NCBI GenBank assembly: GCA_023362775.1
Contig: JALMGJ010000001.1
Location: 64,366,001 to 64,430,000 of the forward strand
Source: Charina bottae
Taxonomy: Eukaryota; Chordata; Lepidosauria; Squamata; Charinaidae
Direction of reading: 5' to 3'
DNA: 64,000 bases
Shown: piece after piece, positions 37,501 to 49,500 of the stretch
Layout of the letters: each line of letters opens with the position of its first letter
How positions within the stretch are numbered: the stretch's first letter is position 1
The notes under the pieces: model-generated
The model's database searches: none
What the model saw: the letters and a program-made list of their open reading frames with translations, nothing else
Told to the model about the DNA's origin: nothing
Program-made: the position numbers and the translations under genes

Positions 37501-40500
37501 GAATCCCAAAATTTGAATGCAAATATCTATGTTGTGGTTTTTGTATCATTATATATATTTCATCACTTGCCATTCCTTCCTGCCCCAGCAGACACAAGGG
37601 ATGTTAAGGTGCTGGCCACATACTCTGTTAATGGGTACCCATTTTTAAAAAATTGTTTTCAGAATGTAAAGAATTTCAGCCTGAAAGAAAATATTAGTAA
37701 CATTAGTGTACCTTGAACTGCAAGAAGTTGCTCTTCTGTTGTCCAACGGGCATTTATTTTTTGATTTGACTATTAAGAAATAAAGAATGACAGAGCACAT
37801 AGCAAACCATTAAATATCTGAAAATAACAGTGAAAATTTCAGCCACAATACCACCTTTCAATTCCATTACCTGGATTTACATTTGCCAATTTTAGTAGCT
37901 CAGATGTTTTCCTCAGAACTCCATGAACTGAATTAGGAATAGGAAAATATATTTTAAAACATTAGACCACTGCTTTCCAAACTCCTGCCGTTTGCGACAC
38001 ACCAACGGCAGCGTTGGCGTTGTGCATGGCGGCAGTGGCCTCGTGTTTCGCACTAAAACCCGGAAGCGCTGATGGTGCGCCGCCGCTGCAGGGGTGGCGG
38101 TGACGCGCGATCAGCACTTCCAGGTTTTGTCGCAACACACTAATGTGTCACAACACAGAGTTTGGAAAGCTATGCATTAGACTCTTGTTCTATCTCTGTG
38201 GTAGGCAGACTGATGCTTTCTAGATGTTTTGAACCACAACTCCCACAAATCCTTGCTACTGGGCATGCTAGCTAAAGGAACAACAGCTGACATCCAAAAC
38301 ATATTGTCTAAAGCTGGCAATGATTCTCCAAAGTTTCAAACAGGAATTTTTCCAAACCTTACATGAAAACAGGGACATTTGGAAGTTGGGACCCTCTGCC
38401 TGCAATGCATGTGCTTTTCTGCTGAGCTATAGCCTTTCCTATATGCTCTGCCCCCATTCTTTTTAATGCTCTGCCCCCATTCTTTATAATGCTCTGCCCC
38501 CATTCTTTTTAATGCAGAGGACTGTTCTATGTATGCATCTGATAAGCACAGTCCATTCCAGAGTTGAAAAGAATGAGACAGTCCCTCACAGAGACTGGTA
38601 TGTACACTGAAAATCTCACTGAATTATGTATGCCAACTAATCTCTACAATCTGGAGTGGTAGTATAATTGGAGCAATCCTTTCAGAAAGTAATTGAAGTA
38701 TAATTAAGTCCTGTTTATATCTTTGTTTTATGATGGCATTACATTTGCTTTTGAACTTTCCTTGAATGAAATGTTGTTACTCGATAAAATATATGAAAAT
38801 ATTTTAGATACATTTTAAAAATGCTTTCAAACCTATGTACAGTTGCAATCGAAATTATTCAACCCCCATTGCAAATCAGGTTTATTGTCAAAATTTACAG
38901 ACTTTCAGCTGTTTGCAATGAACAAATCAAACAAAAGCAATTGAAATAGCTCAGCACAATGAATGCTTCAACTGGTTTCCCCAAATTCAACTGAAAATGC
39001 AACTTATAATGACTTCTCCAATCTCAAAATTATTCAACCCCTTCATGGCAAGCATCTTCAGTACTCAGTAGAGCACCTTTTTGCTGTTATGACCTGCTGC
39101 AAATGAGATGCATAGCCAGACACCAGCTTCTGGCAGTGTTCCTGAGGAATCTTAGCCCATTCCTCATGAGCAATGGCCTCCAGTTCAGTAATATTCTTGG
39201 GTTTGCGTGCTGCAACCGCCTTCTTCAAATCCCACCAGAGCAGGGCTTTCCAAAGTTTTCCCGCGGCGACACACCAACCGCCGTTGGTGTGTCGCCGCGG
39301 GAAAACCTGGAAGTGCCACCGTTGTGGCAGCGCACAAAAACCCGGAAGCGCTGCTGCTGCTTTCGGGTCTTTGCACGCCGCCGTTGGTGTGTGGCTGAGG
39401 GAAAACCCGGAAGCGCTGATTATGATGATGATGATCAGCGCTTCCAGGTTGACACACAGTTTGGAAAGCTGTAGCTTGAATCATGTCAACTGGATTTCTA
39501 TTTTCTCAGTGGAAACGTTTCGCTCCTTATCCAAGAAGCTTCTTCAGTCTGAGCAAAGTTAGTAAGGGAATCCTTAAATATGTTTCTAGGGTGGCTGTGG
39601 GACCTTGCACCTGGGGCTAGGTCATGGTTATTTGAGATGTTAATTTCTAAGTCCCTTTATCATCCAAAGGAGGATCATTAAGATTACCTTGCTGTTGTTG
39701 AGATTGTGAAATGGTCTTAATCTTCCTAGGCACAGAAGACAAAGCAGGAAGGAAAATAGGGGAAAGATTGTGCCTGAGGCCCCCACCTCTATTCAAAGAA
39801 GGATTTTCCAAGTTGGCATAAATGGATTCCTTGACCCCTCTCTCAAACCACTTATCTTCCCTGTCTAAAATGTGAACATTAATGTCCTCAAATGAGTGTC
39901 CTTTTTCCTTTAGATGAAGGTAAACTGCTGACTCTGGTCTTGTGGTGTTGCTCCTCCTGTGTTGGGCCATCCTCCTGTACAAAGGTTGTTTGGTTTCTCT
40001 AATGTAGAGCTCAGAGCACTCCTCACTGCACTGGATTGCATACACTACATTGCTTTTCTTGTGTTTTGGAGTTTGATCTTTGGGGTGTACAAGCCTCTGT
40101 CTCAGTGTGTTGGTGGGTTTGAAATATACAGGTATGTGGTGTTTGCCAAATATCCGTTTTATCTTTTCAGACACGCCAGCCATGTAAGGAATGACCAGGT
40201 TCTTCCGTTGTTTCCGTTGCAAACAGCTGAAAGTCTGTAAATTTTGACAATAAACCTGATTTGCAATGGGGTTGAATAATTTTGATTGCAACTGTACGGT
40301 TCCTATTAGCTTTATTCATCAGTTTAAGCAAAAATTAGTTAAAATGTCACAAATGAAAATACTTTCAGAATACTCTTCAGTTCCCAGCAGATAACAACAA
40401 TACTGAAAATTCATCTACATTTCACAGTGACTCACCTCAGGAGGTTTGAATTCTTCTATTCCACCTTCAATTTTCTGCTTAAGTGCACTGTTTACTTGTT

Positions 40501-43500
40501 TAGCATTCTGGACCTTGTCCAATGAACAAAACAGGAATGACAATTAGCAGTTGATATTTATACCATTTTGAAACAGCTAAGTGATTACCTGAAAATTAAA
40601 CCAAAGGCCCTAAGCAAAAAAAAAAAAGTAAAATAAAATAAAGATTCTGAAGAGATGAAACTTGTCTATGGCAGGGGTCGGCAAACTTTTTTATGCCGGG
40701 AGCCATTTTGACATGCTCGAGAGCCAGGGGGCGGGGTTTGCGGGGGCCAATCACGTGGAAGGGGGCGGGGTTTGCAGGCAGGAGCCAATCACATGGAAGG
40801 GGGCGGGGTTTGCGGGCGGGAGCCAATCACGTGGAAGGGGGCGGGGGTCTCATGGAGGGAGGGGGCGCAGCCAGCGGCTCCGCGAACCCGGCCCGGCCGC
40901 CCCACCGGGAGTGGCGGAGAAAGAGCTGCCACCCTCCGGCCGGCAGGACGGGCACGGGAGAGCGGAAGGCTGCGCCCTCTCCACCGGGCGGGACCCGCGC
41001 CTCCTTCCCTGCGGGCGGGCGAGGCAGGGAGAGAAGGGGAGACGGAGGGGCTCCTTCTCCGGCCTCTGCGCCCCTTCAGGCCCGTCTCTCCGAGGGGGGG
41101 CGGCGGGAGGGTGTAACAGCTAACATCCAGCCAATCAGAAAGCTAGAAGAACTGAATATACGACCATGCAAAATGGTGTTCTAAGTCTTCTTGATTTCTA
41201 GTGTCTTTTAGTCATGTAGTTCTTCTCGTGTTCACTTCCCGTGGACTGGGCAGAGTGAGCTATGCCTGGCTTTGGGTATAGGCCATGGCAGGAGCTCTGG
41301 CCCTGGGATCAATACATGGAACTCTGCTTATAAGTTTGTTTTGTTTTTCCTTTTACAATGATGTATCCTGTATATTCATCTTATTCATTGTTGCGATAAT
41401 GTGATTGTATCTGCATTATTGCTCTATGCTAAACAGTAAACACTGTTGGCCCTAACAAGCTGCATTCTTGTCTGTTTATTCTCAAGCCTCGGTTTTTTCC
41501 CCTTTAAGCCAGCATATACCTCATCAGGTTACGGGCCCAGAGAGAAATTTGCGTTTTCTTTGCTGCGTTGGACCTGGCTGTGAAAGGGAGTTAGTTTTTA
41601 GAGGCTGGTTTCGGAGTAAACATGTTGTCTTTGAGCGGTCAGCAATGGCTGAACAGTGTCTGGTCAGTCTGCCATTTGAGGCTTTAGATGGCACAAACTA
41701 TCTGACCTGGTGTTTGGAGATGGAATCATTCTTTTTGCAAGAAGAAGAGTTGTGGCAGTATGTGGCAAATCCACCTTCAGAGAGAATCTCTCTGAAGAAG
41801 TGCAAGCATGTTTGGACTGTGCTTATGGCATTTTTGCTTTTGGGACTCAACTCCTCTGAATGGAATTATTTCAGCAACCCAAGGACTGAGAAATGGGTGC
41901 TGAGCGGCTGTTGGAGCCTTTGATACACAGTGGAGCTCTGTTGCCCTTGGTGGTCTACTAAGACAGCTTTATGGTTTGAAGCTGCAACCTCGGGTGAGAC
42001 TGTGATGACCCACCTTGGTGAGTTCAAGACTTCGTTTGCTGCATTTGAACAAGAAGGCTTGTTTTTCTGGCACTGTGAAAAAGCATGCGTGATTTTTGCC
42101 AAGCCTGGACAGCAGTTTTGAGCTACTGGTCGAGAAAGCTAGACGCTATCTCCCTGCTGTGGATTATTGTACAAGCCACTTCCAAGAGCCGTCTGTTGCT
42201 GTTGCCTAACAAAGTGTTCCAGCTGAAGTAAAACCTGGTATGGAATTTACATTTGTCGTGGTTTGCTGTGATTCTACAAAGCTGTTCCCTGCCCCGATGT
42301 CCAGCGGATACTGTCAGTGCAAGAAGCCTGATTTACGAAGGGAGGGGACGCCAGATGCCAGGAGTCAGCTAAACAACGAATCCAAGTTTTCTGCTCTACC
42401 GGCTGCTGTTGTGTAAGCATTTCCAGAGACTCTGTTTTTGAATTCAGCCCGCTGTAAAGTTTGTAAACATGGACGGTTATTGTTACAAATTTCAGCCTTG
42501 AGTTCAGCAAGTCATTTTAGCTGATATTTCTGTGTAAGAAATGTGTATGTGTACACTTGTTGTTTTTCTCTCCTCAGTGTTCCAGCCCTGGTCAAGTCTG
42601 AGTGTACTTGTTGCTGAATGTTTCATTGCGATATGAAACTGCTTGTGCATGTGGCTGAGTGTGTTAGAGACAAACCTGTAAAATCAAGTGTGTGAGATGC
42701 TGTGGAGATTGTGTGGACAGGACATTGTGTGTTTAATGTTCCCCACATCAGAAATGCATCCATAAAGTTTTCACAAAGTACTGGGGTATCCCGGGATGGG
42801 AAAGTGTGTCTCAGATAGCCAAATGCATTCTGAGTTAGAACCCAGGAAATGTGCAAAAGTTTCTTGATTGTGTTGTGTATAAACAATCTAAAAAATCAGG
42901 ACTGTGTCTGTTGCTAGTCAAAGTAACAGAGTGTTAACTAGACCATTTCAGTTGGTTCATAGAGATCTAGTTAGCCCCCATGTCCCAAGTAATGGTGGGG
43001 TGCGAGTTTCATGTTCCTTCTGGTTGATGATCATACCTGCTTGTGTTGTTGCTACTTGTTGAAGTCTAAAGCGAAGGTCTGTGCTCGCTTTGAAGTGTAT
43101 GTAGCAAGAGTAGGATGCAAATATGGTCAGTTCCAGTCAGATTGTAGTGGAGTGTTCCTGAGCCATGTGTTCCAGAATTGGCTTTGTATGAAAGTATTCT
43201 CCCAAAGACTTGCCAATGTTGGAATTCTTGCTGAGTATTGGTGTTGTGAATACCATTAAAAATAGCCTGCTGTTAGTTGCTCAGGTGCCATCCCATGTCT
43301 GGGGAGAGGCTGCCTTGATTGCAGTGTGTTTCTAACTAACAGGTAGTAGAATTCAACTGTAAAAAGAAATTGTTTTTCTTTGGTATGGCAAGCGCCCTTC
43401 ACTGAAATGCCTGCATGTCTGTGAAACATTTGCGTGTGTTCACAACCCCAGGTCACAGAGAAGGAAGAACCAAGGAAGCAGAGTGCTTCAGGTTGTTGGT

Positions 43501-46500
43501 TGTTGATTAAAATCCAAGGCTTATCGTTGTTTCATTAAGCTATGGTCAAATCCAAATCTCCAGAAGTGCTTAATTTTTAAGCAGCCTACTGGTTGGGAAG
43601 GTTGTATGCTAAGGTTGCCGAAGTGTTGCTGCATTGCTAGTGTAAACCCACTGTCCATGGTTCAGTAGATGGGCAAAAACCAGTTCAGGTTTCTTCTGTT
43701 CCCCAGTCTCCGAGTGTGAAAAGGGCCCCTCAGGTGAAGGAGTGGAAATTTCACCTGAGCAGTTGCAGGGCCTGGAGGGGGAGTCAGGTATTAGGGAAAA
43801 GAGACAGTGATGGGGAAAGTACAGTGGTCATTCCTCATGGGTCCTCTTATTCCAGGGTGTGAAGCCTGACAGATTTGTGATTTAGCAGGTGACAGTGTGT
43901 CAAGTTACCTGAGAAAACCCAGTCTTTGCTAGATGTGTTGCTCCTGCCTTTGAGAGGCAAGAAGAACACTGGAACACAGCTGTGGATAGTCAGTTAGAGT
44001 TTTGGTGAAGTGTTAAGAGTAACCAACCTATCCTTTGTTTTAGTAAGCTGTAGGTTCCAGATGAGTGTTCAGAAAGACATTTCTTTCTGATAGTTCTCTG
44101 CAGTGTAAAGCCAGTGTTGCCCAGGGATTTGTTCACAAGAAGAAGTTTGTGAACTGTGGATCTAGTGTATGCACCCACAGCTAGGCCAGAATATTTACGT
44201 GTGGTGCATTTTCTGGTTGCGTAGCGTGGAAACAGGTGTCCATTTACATATTGTGATGTTGGCACAGCATATTTGAATGTAGATCTCCCTGAAGCAGTGT
44301 GTGTAAGGCAAGTGTTTTGGCTCTACATGTGTAGCAGTTCCCAAAAACAATTCATTGACTTAACAGGGTGCTTTATGGATTTTAAAGCAGGCCAGTCATT
44401 GATAGCATGGTGCAGATGCTAACTGGGATGTGAGAACAGTAACGTGCTGTTTTCTATGTGTACATAAGGAAGTGTAGAAGTGTGTAGGACTTCGTACTTA
44501 TGTGAGTTGTTTTCTGCTTAGAAACTGAAGTTTTCCACCTTGAATAAGAATTTGTCAGTCAGCTGAGGTAGTAATTGCCAGCTGAGGAAGTAAGGCACAA
44601 ATTCAAACATTTATCCTGGTGATGAAGTTACAAAAGCCCAAAATAGAGAATCCTATGGTTCTTGAGAGTGTCAAATGACAGAGTGTTACAGAGTGTCATT
44701 TGTGTAAAAGAAAGCTTATCCTTAATTTGTTTTACAGTATATCACTCTGCAGAACGCAGTTGCCCTGAATTAGTTTTGGCCAAGTAGGGTACCAAGCTTG
44801 CAAAATGGTTTAGCCCTCGATGTGAGCTTGCAAAGAGGTGAAAAAAAGTCCTGCGATTTCTGCAAAGGAGGGGACAGGACGTTTGAGGGCAATGTTTTTC
44901 TGTTTCTCTGTACTGTTTATATTACTACATAAGTTGTATTTGATGTATTTGTATGTATCTGAATAAAACATTGCATGAAGTGTATATTGTGCATTATACA
45001 TATGTGTAACAAGTGTTTTTAAACCAATTTCTAGTGTTGATGACTATTGGTTGTAAAAAAACTGTAACTTGAATAGTGTGATTATTACATGTATTAACCT
45101 TTGTTTTTCTTGTTTCTGTAAACATCTTCCCATGAAAGCGAAGCCTCCTGATATCCTTCTGTGGGAAGCCTTGCCCAAGCCCCCCCTGAGCAAGCAGGGG
45201 GGAACTCAGTGCGTAGATGCAGCACATGCTGTGTGCTTTGAGGCCTAGTGTGTGTAACAGCTAACATCCAGCCAATCAGAAAGCTAGAAGAACTGAATAT
45301 ACGACCATGCAAAATGGTGTTCTAAGTCTTCTTGATTTCTAGTGTCTTTTAGTCATGTAGTTCTTCTCGTGTTCACTTCCCGTGGACTGGGCAGAGTGAG
45401 CTATGCCTGGCTTTGGGTATAGGCCATGGCAGGAGCTCTGGCCCTGGGATCAATACATGGAACTCTGCTTATAAGTTTGTTTTGTTTTTCCTTTTACAAT
45501 GATGTATCCTGTATATTCATCTTATTCATTGTTGCGATAATGTGATTGTATCTGCATTATTGCCCTATGCTAAACAGTAAACACTGTTGGCCCTAACAAG
45601 CTGCATTCTTGTCTGTTTATTCTCAAGCCTCGGTTTTTTCCCTTTAAGCCAGCATATACCTCATCACTCCCCGTCCAAGGGGAAGCGCTGGGAACGAGCG
45701 GCGGAGGATGGCCGGCTCCTAGAGCGGCTGCCGCGGGCAACTTCTCCGCTCTGCCCGGCTCAAGACCTGGGGCGCGGGAGAGCGGAGGGCTGCGCCCTCT
45801 CCACCGGGCGGGACCCGCGCCTCCTTCCCTGCGGGCGGGCGAGGCAGGGAGAGAAGGGGAGACGGAGGGGCTCCCTCTCCGGCCTCTGCGCCCCTTCAGG
45901 CCCGTCTCTCCGAGGGGGGCGGCGGGTGGGAACTCCCCGTCCAAGGGGAAGCGCTGGGAACGAGCGGCGGAGGTTGGCCGGCTCCTAGAGTGGCTGCCGC
46001 GGGCAACTTCTCCGCTCTGCCCGGCTCAAAACCTGGGGTGCGGGAGAGCGGAAGGCTGCGCCCTCTCCACCGGGCGGGACCCGCGCCTCCTTCCCTGCGG
46101 GCGGGCGAGGCAGGGAGAGAAGGGGAGATGGAGGGGCTCGCTCTCCGGCCTCTGCGCCCCTTCAGGCCCGTCTCTCTGAGGGGGGCGGCGGGAGGGAACT
46201 CCCCGTCCAAGGGGAAGCGCTGGGAACGAGCGGCGGAGGTTGGCCGGCTCCTAGAGCGGCTGCCGCGGGCAACTTCTCCGCTCTGCTCGGCTCAAAACCT
46301 GGGGCGCGGGAGAGCGGAAGGCTGCGCCCTCTCCACCGGGCGGGACCCGCGCCTCCTTCCCCGCCGGCGCCCGAGCGCAGACACCAGCCTGGACCCCGCG
46401 CGGAAGATGCCGCCAGCGCCTGACGTCAAGGCGGCTGCGCTTCCGCGCCCGGTGGGCAGGCGAGGCAGGGAGAGAAGGGGAGACGGAGGGGCTCCCTCTC

Positions 46501-49500
46501 CGGCCTCTGCGCCCCTTCAGGCCCGTCTCTCCGAGCGCACTGAGCGAGGCCCGGCGCGGCAGGGAGGCACTGCTGGCCCGGGACGCGGCGCCGTCGGAGA
46601 CGGCGCAGGAGCTGCTGCAGGGGCTGCTGCGGCTGGAGATGGCGCTGCTCCGCGGCATCCAGGCAAGGGCGTGGGCCCGGGACGCGAGCGGCAGGGCGGC
46701 GCAGGGCGAAGAGCCGCCTGCTCTCCCCTTGGCCGCCTCCGGTCCGAGCCTGGCTCGGCTCCCCCGGCCGCCGCAGGGCTCGGGTTAGCGGGGGGAGAGG
46801 ACGCCGAACGGCGGGGTGGGGGGATTGATGGGGCGGGAGGGTGCACCCGGAGGGCCTCCCGTGGCCGCTTCTCCAGGAGCGCCTCCAAGGCGGGTTGCAG
46901 AGCGCGCGCTGCGCCCATGGGAACGCAGTTTCTCCCCTTTGCTGTGCTCTGTAGAACGTTGCTAAACCGAAAAGGGGCTTCTGTTATTGCTTCGTAGGCA
47001 TGCATGCAAGGAAGCAGGGTGATGGAGGAAACGCTGTGTAGGGCTGGGGGTGTTAACTTCCTGTGGCACGATTGTATTGATTGAGCCAGGGGGCGGGGTT
47101 TGCGGGCGGGGGCCAATCACGTGGAAGGGGCGGGGGTGAGTTCAGCTGCGAAAGAGCCACACTCAAGGGGCCAAAGAGCCGCATCTGGCTCGCGAGCCGC
47201 CATTTCCGACCCTTGGGATCCAAGCAACTGCCTGTTTCCACACACAAAACATAAAAACCTGGTCAGTAAAATGTGTGTGATTTTCTAAATATTATCAGTA
47301 TTGTTTGTTTTAATGTGGGTTTAGGGTTGTGTTTTCTTTCTGTGTACCACCTAGAATCTATATTGATTGAGGTGGCATATAGAAACTGTAAAATAAACAA
47401 GAAAATAAATGGTGGCTTCCAATGAGAACTTGAATTTCTGGATTAAAAAATTAAATTAAAAGCTGAGAGAAACACTGTTATCCGCTTACACATAATTAAG
47501 AATCAGGGCTACCTGCTTCAACCATTGGAGAACTTCAGAAAATCACTAACCCTACTATTAAGCTCTCGTGATTATGCATCACAGAATAGGACCACCTCTT
47601 ACTTTCTCTCCTTTCTCCATGTTTTCCAATGCGAATGCTATTTTTTATTTATGTAAAATCATATTTCCATTTAGACCATAGCTTTCCAAACTGTGTGTCG
47701 CGACACTTTAGTGCATCGTGACAAAACCCGGAAGTGGACGTGCACGGCGGAGGCTCGGACGGTGATGTCGTGTACGGCGGTAGCGGCGCGCCATCAGCAC
47801 TTCTGGGTTTAGTGGAAAACACGAGGCCGCAGCTGCTGCCCCCACACTGCCGCTGTGCATGCCGCCACCGTCCGAGCCTGCGCCGCCGCCATTGGTGTGT
47901 CGCCAACGGCGGCAGTTTGGAAAGCACTGATTTAGACATTTATATTGTGGCAAATGGGAAAACATTAGAAAGAGTATACTTTTATTTATTACCTGTCTAG
48001 ACCATTTTTCCCATTCAAAGGGACTGACACTCTACCAGAAATCAAAACACTATACACACACGGTTCCCAAACTGCAGCGCGCCATGCCAGGACACCACAG
48101 CAAACTCACAGGGGTCCTGCAGGGTAACACAGTAATACTTGACATCTGTTGGACACTGTGCAAACTACAAACCTAGGAGTGCGGTGAAAAAATTACTAAA
48201 ATAAAGGTGCTGTGAACCAAGAAAGTTTGGGAACCTCTACCATACACAATCATAAAATCTATCTAGAGAAGTTCAAAACAAGATTAAGGTATTGATAAAA
48301 CCACACTTTAGAACTGAGACAATAAATTTACTTATACTGAATTTGAGAAGTTTAGATCTATGCAGTCTTGAGAAAACCAACAGTTATGCCAAAGTCTCAG
48401 CTCATGAACCTATTTTTAGTAACCAGACACTCACACACTGAATGTACTTTTTAATCTACCATCTTACTTGAACAGGCATGTTTCAGATTTCCCTGTTTAC
48501 TAGATCCCAAAGTATTAAGGATAGGGAAAAAAAACCCTAGAAGCAAACCTGATAATTAAAATACCTGTCGCTTCAGCGAGATCAATTCCATATCCAGCTG
48601 CCTAAGAAGTGTATTGGCGGCATTGGGGCTACATGAAACCGCTACTACGTCTTCTTGAGTTAAGTACATGCCTTTTGGAGGACGGCATTTAGAGCGCTGA
48701 GAGTGATGACGATGTTGCAAACTTTGATAATCTCTTCTACCTAATCCTATTTTGCTGGACTGCACAGGCTGCTCATTATTCCCCTGCAATGTTCAAAAAG
48801 TTTTTTAAAAAAAAATAAGCATTACACTTTAAAAACAAGTTATTGCTTTAGGAGCTCTTTTAAATAGAGCATTATTAATTGTATCACATTATTATTTAAA
48901 CTTTGTAAAATCTCTCTTAACACATAGTTCTTGTGTCACATATGGATCAGACTAGACAATGGAATCAGTTTTATTCTATAGGTTTTACTTGACAAAAAAC
49001 AGGCTGCAATGCTGACATGAGATAAGTTGGGGTTCTCAAGCTTTATGATGCCATGACCCCTGAAAATGATAAGTAATTTGTGTGACTTCTGCATTATTCT
49101 GTATTTGGATTAGAAGTGGGCAGGAAGTAAATAATTATAGGTAGTAATTAATTAATTAAATTAAAATTTCTACATACCAGTATAAATATGTATTTATATG
49201 ATACAGATATCCATGTTCTAAATAAATAAATTCCAATGAATTTTCAGGAGGAAAAGAAATGAATGTTAAACCTTTGACCGACTCAGCAACCCCAATAAAA
49301 CTTAAATTCTGCCCATAAATGCAGGATGAGGGACAGGACAAAAATCCCTGCTACAGCCCCTTAATGATGTCATAATGCCCCTATCACCCACTGCAGCCTC
49401 TGAAGACCAAAACATAGTAATAAAATAGATCCCCCAATTATAAGATTTTTCCCTATCTCTGGTTCATGTGAATAATTTAACTTCAGTTTGTATTACCTCT

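Larger units (their letters stand above)
38840..40294 (-). mobile_element. Tc1-like DNA transposon, gutted by later insertions
   Basis: 77-78-bp terminal inverted repeats at 38840-38917 and 40218-40294 (cagttgcaatcgaaattatt at the left end) differ at about two places. TA at both sides (38838-38839, 40295-40296). Inside remain the end of the transposase gene, a hAT MITE and a Penelope fragment that replaced the rest. Confidence 0.9.
41112..45666 (+). mobile_element. Ty1/copia retrotransposon, near-identical LTRs, decayed interior
   Basis: LTRs at 41112-41526 and 45253-45666 (TGTAAC...TCATCA) differ by one substitution and one base of indel by eye. Right after the 5' LTR, ggttacgggcccagag fits a primer site pairing with the inner part of initiator tRNA-Met, as in copia. 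The interior retains gag (41645-42120) and integrase (about 43010-43230) remnants in the right order but broken, with no RT recognised. No target duplication: flanks are gaggg and ctccc. Confidence 0.88.
40672..47216. mobile_element. GC-rich hAT-like composite in RCOR3 intron
   Basis: Left end caggggtcggcaaac and right end (complement) caagggtcggaaatggcg. Subterminal gccgggagccat and gagccgcatctggctcg are typical of a hAT family. No clear 8-bp duplication. The GC-rich interior holds promoter-like tandem repeats (40724-40850), a 266-bp array (40900-41111 and 45667-46370) and a leucine-rich open segment. A copia retrotransposon (41112-45666) sits inside the array. Confidence 0.7.

Noticed and set aside
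45990..46997. 335-residue open frame in the hAT composite
   Set aside because: It spans tandem 266-bp repeats and GC-rich sequence with few stop codons; no domain seen.
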